Source: JBAXBF01 sp034429745
GTDB lineage: Bacteria; Chloroflexota; Anaerolineae; Anaerolineales; DRKV01
Direction: 5' to 3'
NCBI GenBank assembly: GCA_034429745.1
Contig: DAOUFY010000123.1
Coordinates: 1-64,000 of the forward strand
Length of the DNA stretch: 64,000 nt
In this document: positions 42,857 to 50,524 of the stretch, one piece after another
How positions within the stretch are numbered: the first letter of the stretch is position 1
How the letters are laid out: each line of letters begins with the position of its first letter
Notes under the pieces: model-generated
The model's database searches: none
What the model was told of the DNA's origin: nothing
The model's input: only the letters and a program-made list of their open reading frames with translations
Translations under genes and position numbers: made by a program

Positions 42857-44530
42857 TTATTTTCCTTCTTTGAAAGCTACGAACCTTCCCCACATAGATT
42901 CTGCTTCCATAGCCTTCTGCAGGTAGCAGCCAATATAATAACGCCCACTCTTGGCATGAGCTATATCACCCGCTAAATTCTCAGCATGAACAATGCGTTT
43001 GGGGAATAGATTCAAGTGCATATCCTGATAATATTCATCCAATGGATACATCTCATCCCAATCCTTGCCAAAATCTCGTTTTAGTTTTTCATTGGCTTCA
43101 GCAAAGGTCTTAGGATGCCAAATACGCATAATAGTATTCATAGGATGATCCGCACTCACGGCATCTACACCAATCCACTTGATTTGCATATCTGCAGCCC
43201 ATTTTGAGAAATCTGGTGAAGGACCTGGATGTTTAACCATGTATCTAAACTCATCCGATTCTGGACTGCACCAGCCATATTTGTTCCAACCCGTTTTAAT
43301 GACGAGAATATCTCCTTTGCGAATATCAACGACATCATGTATCATCTTTGGAGTATAAACACTCGAATCGCTTACAAGATGCGAAATATCTGCAATAACA
43401 CCTGGTCCTACCCATTCATTCAATGGCACCTGTCCAATTGTACGCCCGGCCGGGTAGAAGTGTTTTTCACCATCCATATGAGTGGCAAGGTGAATGCTGG
43501 CATTGCAGATAGAGCCATTGCGCCCCATTCCAAAGTATTGACCACCCACTCGTTTAGTGTATGTTACACTCAAAGGAACATAGTTCAGCCATTGTGGAGT
43601 TTGCACGCTGAAGGGAACCGTCATATCCAGCATTTCAGCAGCTTCCATCTCCTTCATGAACTCCGCTTCACTCATCCACTCCGGCGCTTGATAAGCTACT
43701 ACCCTTGCCCAAGCGGTCTCTACTTCCATAAAAGGAATCGGCATAATAGCAATCCAAGCTCGTTGATTCTTCAGCTTGTCTATTTCGCCTACTATCGACT
43801 CTACAAAGACCAAGTGAGCCTTGGGCATTGTGATATGCGTCATCTCGTAGTACTCATCCTGCGGGAACATTTCGTCCCAACTCTTGCCGTATTCCTTCTT
43901 TAGCTTTTCCTCAGCGCGCTTAAAATGATTCTCATGCATACGGCGGATAGGCGTATTCATGGGGTGCTCTGCACAACCGCAGTCAACACCAATAACCTTC
44001 AGCTTCATATCCAAAGCCCACTTATAAAAATCCGGCGATGGACCAGGATGGCGTACTAAGAAACCAAACTCTTTCGATTCCACTCCCCCTTGGGCATGCT
44101 CATTGAATACATCCGGCTGATCAAATGAATAGCGGTGATAGCCAGTATTGATAATGAGAATATCGCCTTTTTCAACTTTGGCTTTTTTCATAATCATTTC
44201 CGGCGTGTACAAACTGTAATCCGAAACCATATCTGAAATATCTACAATCCCGCCGGGACCGCATAAATCCTTAAGAGGAATATCGCTGATAGCGCGCCCA
44301 CCTGAATGAAAGGCGCGTTCACCAACTAAGTGCGTTCCAACCGTATTGCTCCAGTTAAGAATCTGCCCATTCGCGCCTTGTCCACCGCCATAAGCGCCTG
44401 TTACCCTTTTGAAGAAATGGATCTCCAGTGCTTTTTCCCCAGGCCAAGGCGGAGTGAAAATACTGCAGTCCTGGGTCAGATCGTACATTTTGGCTTCAGC
44501 CATCATTTTAATAAACTTCTCGCGATCCAT
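42857..44530 (-). CDS. Duplicated cyclase-family (kynurenine formamidase/isatin hydrolase fold) hydrolase
   Basis: A 557-residue protein made of two cyclase domains (about 1-285 and 290-557), each usually a separate 250-residue Mn2+/Zn2+ hydrolase that opens amide or lactam rings. The C-terminal copy keeps the metal motif HxxxHxDxxxH (His347, His351, Asp353, His357). The N-terminal copy has Thr63, His67, Val69 and Ala73 at these places, so it has lost three of four ligands and is probably structural. Other motifs (HPGPSPDF, GVDxxxxxHPMNT) are kept in both. GGAGG stands before ATG 44530. Ring opening of the oxidised heterocycle is the likely role. Confidence 0.82.
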   Translation of the reverse strand: MDREKFIKMMAEAKMYDLTQDCSIFTPPWPGEKALEIHFFKRVTGAYGGGQGANGQILNWSNTVGTHLVGERAFHSGGRAISDIPLKDLCGPGGIVDISDMVSDYSLYTPEMIMKKAKVEKGDILIINTGYHRYSFDQPDVFNEHAQGGVESKEFGFLVRHPGPSPDFYKWALDMKLKVIGVDCGCAEHPMNTPIRRMHENHFKRAEEKLKKEYGKSWDEMFPQDEYYEMTHITMPKAHLVFVESIVGEIDKLKNQRAWIAIMPIPFMEVETAWARVVAYQAPEWMSEAEFMKEMEAAEMLDMTVPFSVQTPQWLNYVPLSVTYTKRVGGQYFGMGRNGSICNASIHLATHMDGEKHFYPAGRTIGQVPLNEWVGPGVIADISHLVSDSSVYTPKMIHDVVDIRKGDILVIKTGWNKYGWCSPESDEFRYMVKHPGPSPDFSKWAADMQIKWIGVDAVSADHPMNTIMRIWHPKTFAEANEKLKRDFGKDWDEMYPLDEYYQDMHLNLFPKRIVHAENLAGDIAHAKSGRYYIGCYLQKAMEAESMWGRFVAFKEGK

Positions 44531-44565
44531 AATAATTAAACCTCCAAATCGCAACTGCTAAAAAA

Positions 44566-45810
44566 TTATATGTTATATTTCTCGGCAAACGCAACCAGTG
44601 CATCTTCGAAGATGTTGGCTGGCGGGCTGACTACACCGGCTCCAACTTGACCCACTCCGGGGTCTTTATGAGCTACACCAGTGTTAACCCGTGGCAGCAA
44701 GTTCTTTTCAATAACCTTGCGAATATCAATTCCAGTCGGTGTGCCGCGAAAATCCAAGAATGGAATAGTGAAGAACTTATGCTCAGCATAAGTAATTTCA
44801 TACATGTCTAAAGTGGTATTAATCGCATCCTTTGGTGTCCCGCTGATAAAGGTTACAATCGCTGGCGCGGTTGCCATTGCGAAACCACCGATTCCTGCTG
44901 TTTCCGTGATGGTGCTGTCCCCAATATCCGGGTTTGCATCCTTTTCAGTAAAACCGGGGAAGTACAATGCTTTTACCTTGCCCGCCGGACCAGTAAACCA
45001 TTGATCTCCCAAACCGCTAACTCGAATGCCAAAATCAGTACCGTTGCGTGCCATGACTGTTACAATCGTACTGCCTTCAATATTATGTCCTGCATCGCAC
45101 ATTGTCTTGCAGGAAGCCATGACCGGGTTTAATACGCTCAAAGCGTTATCACCCAAGAACTTTATCACCTCACCGGCTGTTTTAGTATCTTTTGCAGTTC
45201 TCGCGATACCCGGCGCCAGGGCAACGGTGAACTGGATCGAGGCTGCGTCCAAACGGTTATGGCCATCATCCCCCATGTGCAATGCCTTCCCAAGCAAAGC
45301 GCGCATATCTACACCACCCACATCTTCGATGGCGGACTTTACGGTCGGACCAAGAACACTTTCCATCCAACGCACTTTCTCAATTACATCATCACTATAA
45401 GCACCCATGCGCATTACTTTGCCGCGCCCCTCATTGAGGTTGGAATATGCGCGATTGCCATGTGTCTTATTCTCAATAATATAAACCAGCATAGAAGGAG
45501 AAATCACACCTGCCATAGGTCCTACCGCAGCATGATGATGGCAAGGAGCAAATTCCACTTTACCCTTCTTAATGAGGGCTTCAGCTTCATCCCAATTCTT
45601 TGCCATTCCTTCAAAAATCATCGCCCCCACGATATTCCCTTTCATTGGTCCGGCCATCCGTTCCCAAGTAATGGGGGGACCAGCATGCAAGAACAAGTTC
45701 TCCTTCATTCCCGGTATCACTTCAATGGCTTTGCCCATCCCAATAAGTACTGGATGAGCATCCATCATCCGTGTTACAGTCTCGGTATTAGCCTTTTCAA
45801 TATCAACCAT
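44566..45810 (-). CDS. DUF1116 protein (YlbE/AllG-like)
   Basis: A 414-residue member of the DUF1116 family. In E. coli the homologue YlbE (AllG) works with FdrA (AllF) and YlbF (AllH) as an oxamate carbamoyltransferase in anaerobic allantoin use. FdrA is directly upstream here. Recognisable parts are HAGPPITWERMAGPM, the FAPCHHHAAVGPMAGV segment and a C-terminal FLDFRGTPTGIDIRKV. ATG 45810 is chosen because GGAGG lies 5 bases upstream. The AllH partner (DUF2877) and a carbamate kinase are not in the window. Confidence 0.85.
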   Translation of the reverse strand: MVDIEKANTETVTRMMDAHPVLIGMGKAIEVIPGMKENLFLHAGPPITWERMAGPMKGNIVGAMIFEGMAKNWDEAEALIKKGKVEFAPCHHHAAVGPMAGVISPSMLVYIIENKTHGNRAYSNLNEGRGKVMRMGAYSDDVIEKVRWMESVLGPTVKSAIEDVGGVDMRALLGKALHMGDDGHNRLDAASIQFTVALAPGIARTAKDTKTAGEVIKFLGDNALSVLNPVMASCKTMCDAGHNIEGSTIVTVMARNGTDFGIRVSGLGDQWFTGPAGKVKALYFPGFTEKDANPDIGDSTITETAGIGGFAMATAPAIVTFISGTPKDAINTTLDMYEITYAEHKFFTIPFLDFRGTPTGIDIRKVIEKNLLPRVNTGVAHKDPGVGQVGAGVVSPPANIFEDALVAFAEKYNI

Positions 45811-45828
45811 AATAACCTCCAACAAAGA

Positions 45829-47565
45829 TCACTTTTGCTGCTTCATGCGCTGCAGAATCGAAGCCAATTTCTCATTGCCGCCCGCCGGAGGTCTCCAATC
45901 CACATGCATGACCTCAACCTTTTGGGCAATCAAGTTTTGAGCGAATGACTCTAAACCAACGTTAATGGCAACGACCGGTTTTTTAATCACATCCAAATCT
46001 ACCGGCTTGAAGGAAAAAGCCTCTTGAGTCTCTTCTTGGTTAAGCGCTTGCACTAATGCTCCCGCATAGCGCACAACCACCTCATTATCTACATCAACCC
46101 AAGCTCCCGCCTTTTTCAACTGCGCTATTTGGTTGTTGATGTTTTGTGGATCCTCATCTGTACCTGTAACCACTACCGCTACTTCAAGGTAACGTCCAGC
46201 TTTTTCAGCCAGCGCTTTAGCCTCAGCAATCGCTGGCGCCAGTTCGCTGGCAGGATCAGGATGTGAACCATACCCAATGACAACATCCAGCATAATTACT
46301 GCGACAGAGGGATCAGCCGCCTCTTCCATCAGCCGTCGAATGCGCAGTTCATTATCCATCATGGGGTGCAAACGACCAACGGTGAACTCATCTTCTCCCA
46401 AATCCACAATACAATGCTCCTGGCTGACCAATGAATTGGGCAGCTTGTCCTCCTTGTTTATTGGGGCGTTGGCTAATACCCGCGGCAAATAATCCTTTAG
46501 AATGTGCTGTGCTTCATAGGCTAAAGTTCCGCCAGAAAACAGACCGCGGAAATACTTTTGCCCTGCAGCGAATTTACTGACAGGGAGCTCCACTTTGCGC
46601 TGCTGTTTGCCGCCGGCGCCCGATTTCACTAAATCCACTGCTATCCGCGCCGCATCATCTAAACCGCTAGCAAAGATCAAGTTATCCATCTCTCTGCTGC
46701 GAGAAACATACCCCACAAAACTGATCACTACCGGCTTGCCAGCTGCCTTTGCCTTTTCCAATACTTGCTGAGCTACTTTAGGTGCAGGCGGTTTTGAAAC
46801 CAAAACTATCACTTTCGTATCCGCATCGCGGCTCAAGGCATCCAGACCCATCAAAAACGTTTTCGCCCCCACTTTTTCTGATAAATCGCGTCCGCCGGTG
46901 CCGATACCAAAAGTCATACCGCTGCCTAATTGATGAATGCGCGACGACACCTGTTGCAGCCCAGTCCCTGCCGCTGCCACTACGCCGATTGGACCCAACC
47001 TCACTTTATTGGCAAATCCTAACCCTATACCGCGCACTACAGCTGTACCGCAATCAGGACCCATTACCAGCAAGCCTTTCTGGGCTGCCATCTCTTTAAG
47101 AGATATTTCTTCTTCTACCGGCACATTATCGCTGAAAAGAAACACATGCTTTCCAAGCGACAGCGCATCGCGGCTAACGCCCGCTGCATACCGTCCTGCA
47201 ACTGAGACCAACACCCACTGAGATTCGGGAAGCGCTTTCGCGGCTGATTCAACACTTTGTGGCCGATACTCTTGTTCAATGGTTGAGCGGCGCTGTGTAA
47301 GCAGCTCATCCAGACGAGCCAACGCTTGGTCTGCAGCGGTCTCCGTATCGGCACGTACCACTACAACCAAATCATCCGCTTTTGCACTTTCCACTTCAGG
47401 GGATAATAAATCAATTCGGGCAAGGAGTTCCTTATTCGTATCCGTGCCCATCACAACACCCGCGTCTTGCACGCCAGGCAAATCAGAAAAGGTGCGCTGA
47501 AGCTGCATAAGAAACGCAGAATCATAATACGCACCTCTGCGGATAACCGCCTTTATTGATGACAT
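45829..47565 (-). CDS. fdrA: FdrA family protein (acyl-CoA synthetase-like, AllF-like)
   Basis: A 578-residue FdrA-type protein related to succinyl-CoA synthetase alpha/beta folds. The first half carries a CoA-binding-like Rossmann domain (KGLLVMGPDCGTAVVRGIGLGFAN...GVVAAAGTGLQQV); the second half is ligase-CoA-like (DVVIGYGSHPDPASEL). FdrA/AllF is a subunit of oxamate carbamoyltransferase in E. coli. It heads the operon with AGGAGG before the ATG and a promoter about 80 bases upstream. Whether the acyl acceptor here is phosphate, CoA or another group is not known. Confidence 0.87.
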   Translation of the reverse strand: MSSIKAVIRRGAYYDSAFLMQLQRTFSDLPGVQDAGVVMGTDTNKELLARIDLLSPEVESAKADDLVVVVRADTETAADQALARLDELLTQRRSTIEQEYRPQSVESAAKALPESQWVLVSVAGRYAAGVSRDALSLGKHVFLFSDNVPVEEEISLKEMAAQKGLLVMGPDCGTAVVRGIGLGFANKVRLGPIGVVAAAGTGLQQVSSRIHQLGSGMTFGIGTGGRDLSEKVGAKTFLMGLDALSRDADTKVIVLVSKPPAPKVAQQVLEKAKAAGKPVVISFVGYVSRSREMDNLIFASGLDDAARIAVDLVKSGAGGKQQRKVELPVSKFAAGQKYFRGLFSGGTLAYEAQHILKDYLPRVLANAPINKEDKLPNSLVSQEHCIVDLGEDEFTVGRLHPMMDNELRIRRLMEEAADPSVAVIMLDVVIGYGSHPDPASELAPAIAEAKALAEKAGRYLEVAVVVTGTDEDPQNINNQIAQLKKAGAWVDVDNEVVVRYAGALVQALNQEETQEAFSFKPVDLDVIKKPVVAINVGLESFAQNLIAQKVEVMHVDWRPPAGGNEKLASILQRMKQQK

Positions 47566-47898
47566 TGAAACCTCCTGCTATAAAAACAATCAAAAGGGGT
47601 TTGTAACAAAAATAACCTATACTCGCCCCTTTTTATAAGGGCATTATAACACAACTTTTTAAAATTGGGAAGCGTTTTCAAGAAATAGTCTTCTTCAATT
47701 TCATAATACCCGTAAAAAGGATTCGTTATCTATGTTCCTAGATTTCCTTCGGCTATTACCTTATTCACAAGCATTCCATACACCCCCACTGGCTAAATTA
47801 ATTATCGAGATCTCCTTCTGTCTGAACAGGCAAGAAAACTGCACATAATTTGCCGGCAAGACCATAATCAAAGCTGTGAAGGTATTTTATGCTTCGTT
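47566..47898 (-). promoter_or_regulatory. Intergenic region with the catabolic operon promoter
   Basis: The 333-base gap has no ORF. On the minus strand TATAAT (47643-47648) has an extended TGT before it, and TTCCCA (47666-47671) stands 17 bases upstream as the -35. Overlapping the -35 is TTGAAAACGCTTCC, close to a LacI/CcpA-type cre operator (TGNAANCGNNNNCA). The core AAAACGCTTCCC recurs exactly at 50401 upstream of the big synthase. The rest of the gap shows nothing clear. Confidence 0.55.
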
Positions 47899-50007
47899 TT
47901 ATTGCACTCCCCACAGCTGTATAGCCCCACCATCAGACCCTGAAGCAAGAACCTCACCATCTGGTGAAAAAGCTACGCTCATCATCATGCCGGCGTCTCC
48001 CTCCAATGTACGTAGCAGCTCCCCATCTGCTGCCCGCCACAACCTCACACTCCCATCAGCCGACCCTGAGGCAAGAACAGTCCCGTCAGGCGAGAACGAT
48101 ATGCTCGAAATCCAATTCGTATGTCCTTCCAACGCGCGCAGCAACTCACCGTCCGCTGCTCGCCACAGCCGTACGGTACGATCCCCAGCCCCTGAAGCAA
48201 GCAATTTATCGTCTGGTGAGAAGGCTACGCTATATACCCCGTACGTATGTCCCTCCAATATGCGCAGCAACTCACCGTCCGCTGCTTGCCACAGCCGTAC
48301 AGTGTTATCCCCGGAACCTGAGGCAATGACCGAACCATCCGCTGAGTAAGATACGCTTAATATTCCATCCGTGTGCCCCTCCAACGTGTGCAGCAGCATA
48401 CCATCCTTTACCCCCCACAAGCGCACAGTGTTATCTCCAGACCCCGAGGCAAGGATCGAGCTGTCAGGTGAGAAGGTTACACTCGTTACATAGGATGTGT
48501 GTCCCCATAGGGTACGCAGCAGCTCCCCGTCCGCTGCTCGCCACAGACGCACAGTGCGGTCCCCAGACCCTGTGGCAATGGTCAACCCATCCGCCGAATA
48601 AGCTATACTATTCACCCTATCCGTATGCCCCCACAACCTTCGCAGCAACTTACCGTCTGCTGCCCGCCATAGCCGCACAGTACCATTATCTGACCCTGAG
48701 GCAAGAACTGACCCATCCGCTGAGTAGGCTATGCTCATCACCTTATCCTTTTGTCGCTCCAGTGTGCGCAGCAGTTGTACTTGAGCAGCATTTGCAGCAG
48801 AAATTCGTCTTTCCTGCACCGTCGCAGTTGCGCTAAATCGTTCAGTGGCAATAATCTCGTCCTTCTGCTCTATATCCTTCCTTTGCTGCCAACTTATCTC
48901 TTGTGTAAGCCCTTGTGCTACTCTCATTTGCGGTTCCATATCTTTCCTTTGCTGCCAAATGACACCCCAAGCAGCTATTATAAGAACAATAACCGCCGTT
49001 ACCCATATCCACCTTTGAGTTAGTTGAAGGTTGGGGTGTTCCGCGGGAATCTTATTTGATAAAACTACCCTCTCCTCTGCTTTCATTCCATTATTAGCTT
49101 TAGCTTTCTTAATCACCGTGTCCTCTAGCTCACTTGCCCTCTTCTCTCCGCTTGACTGCGACACGTTTATCGCTGCTCCGATCAACTTTTTCATCGCACC
49201 AACCATCTCGTCCATCCCAGCATAGCGATCCCGCCAATCTTTTGCCAGCGCCTTGATTATCAAGTCCTCCGCTTCATCCGGGAGATCAGTCATTATTTGC
49301 GATGGCTTTAGCAGTGGTTCTGTGGCTTGCTTGATGGCTATCGCCATCGGCGTGGTGGCTGTGTACGGCTTTCTCCCAGTTACCATCTCATAGAGAATCA
49401 CCCCCAACGCATACTGGTCTGATTGTGGTAATGCCTCTCCTCTCCATTGCTCCGGCGCCATGTATTCCGGCGTGCCTACCCCAGCTCCACTCCTAGTCAA
49501 TGCGGTCTCTTCCCCTTCCAGTATTTTCGCAACCCCAAAATCGGCAAGCATCAGCTCACCTGAGCGCGTGATCAATATATTCGAGGGTTTTACATCGCGG
49601 TGTACTATTCCTTCTCCATGAGCATATTCCAATGCACAGGCTATGGGTAACAGTAGCTGTAGAGCTTCTATATACGACAGCTGACAACGCTCCTGCAGTA
49701 AAGATTTGAGTGTCCCTTTAGGCAGATACTCCATCACTAGATACGGCGAACCCTCATATTCTCCATAATCATATACCTTCACAATATTCGGGTGTGAAAG
49801 CCGCGCTAGCGATTTAGCCTCCCTCTCAAAACGCCTGAGAATACGCTTCAGAACAGCCGGCGCAAATTGCTCGGTGCGTATGACTTTGATAGCCACATGG
49901 CGCTCAAGACGCGTATCGTAAGCTTTATAAACTATAGCCATCCCCCCTTCCCCTATTTGCTCAAGAATATGGTACCGCTCAAGATATTGTCCAACGAGAT
50001 TGGTCAT
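47899..50007 (-). CDS. Ser/Thr protein kinase with seven WD40 repeats
   Basis: A 702-residue transmembrane kinase. The N-terminal kinase domain (about 10-270) is complete: GEGGMAIVYKA, AIKVI with the catalytic Lys, HRDVKPSN and ADFGVAK. A membrane helix (about 337-355) is followed by a short coil and seven WD40 repeats (about 420-700) that should form one closed propeller outside or above the membrane. The repeats are highly alike at protein level (RLWRAADGELL). AGGAGG precedes ATG 50007. It is divergent from the synthase gene and may regulate it. The input signal is unknown. Confidence 0.9.
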   Translation of the reverse strand: MTNLVGQYLERYHILEQIGEGGMAIVYKAYDTRLERHVAIKVIRTEQFAPAVLKRILRRFEREAKSLARLSHPNIVKVYDYGEYEGSPYLVMEYLPKGTLKSLLQERCQLSYIEALQLLLPIACALEYAHGEGIVHRDVKPSNILITRSGELMLADFGVAKILEGEETALTRSGAGVGTPEYMAPEQWRGEALPQSDQYALGVILYEMVTGRKPYTATTPMAIAIKQATEPLLKPSQIMTDLPDEAEDLIIKALAKDWRDRYAGMDEMVGAMKKLIGAAINVSQSSGEKRASELEDTVIKKAKANNGMKAEERVVLSNKIPAEHPNLQLTQRWIWVTAVIVLIIAAWGVIWQQRKDMEPQMRVAQGLTQEISWQQRKDIEQKDEIIATERFSATATVQERRISAANAAQVQLLRTLERQKDKVMSIAYSADGSVLASGSDNGTVRLWRAADGKLLRRLWGHTDRVNSIAYSADGLTIATGSGDRTVRLWRAADGELLRTLWGHTSYVTSVTFSPDSSILASGSGDNTVRLWGVKDGMLLHTLEGHTDGILSVSYSADGSVIASGSGDNTVRLWQAADGELLRILEGHTYGVYSVAFSPDDKLLASGAGDRTVRLWRAADGELLRALEGHTNWISSISFSPDGTVLASGSADGSVRLWRAADGELLRTLEGDAGMMMSVAFSPDGEVLASGSDGGAIQLWGVQ

Positions 50008-50524
50008 TGAGACCTCCTTTGCCAAGATTAATAAATCTTCCTAACAAACTACAATAGTTCAAATGATCATAATTTACCTCTATCTTCTGTTCCTTGTGCA
50101 CTCTTGGTAAACAAATCGCTTTCCAGCGTAAATTAGCATCCTTTCTTCCTTAACTTAATTTATCATCAATAGTGAACATGATCATTTTAGGGGGCTATCA
50201 AACAAACTATATTTTTCCTAGGCTTCATTTATTAAAAAAGCAAAATTTATAGACACCAACTCTACCATTTTCATTATAGCACCGGAATTTCGCATTGAGA
50301 CATAAATCTCAATCTCTATGCTGTATCTTGCGTAACTTTTTTTAGAGAAGCGGGTTTTCTTTGTTAGGAAAAAGATTCTCACCTGCGAGTTGCATTAGAC
50401 AAAACGCTTCCCTTTAACCCAATCGGTTTTCAATTTAGTACCGTTATTGGCGAGCCTTAGCTTGCATAAGCAAAGGTGAGATTTTTTCTATCTAACTTCA
50501 CGAAAAAAGGAGATCGTATTCAAG
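50008..50524 (+). promoter_or_regulatory. Divergent region upstream of the synthase
   Basis: This 517-base gap holds no credible ORF. Noted elements are an inverted repeat ATTGAG-N8-CTCAAT (50294-50313), the 12-mer AAAACGCTTCCC (50401-50412) shared with the FdrA promoter, and a weak TTGCAT/TTTAAC pair (50390-50418, 17-base spacer). A small CTTA-N7-TAAG repeat lies at 50456-50470. AAGGAG (50507-50512) precedes ATG 50525 with a 12-base gap. No promoter can be chosen firmly for either gene. Confidence 0.4.

Noticed and set aside
43229..45948. Plus-strand frames of 224 and 229 residues opposite the cyclase and DUF1116 genes
   Set aside because: Antisense shadows: composition is rich in His/Tyr/Arg with no recognisable domain, while the minus-strand genes have clear families and ribosome sites.
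47876..49225. Plus-strand frames over the WD40 region, rich in Ser/Pro/Arg
   Set aside because: They are the complement of the repeated WD40 coding units, which explains their repetitiveness.
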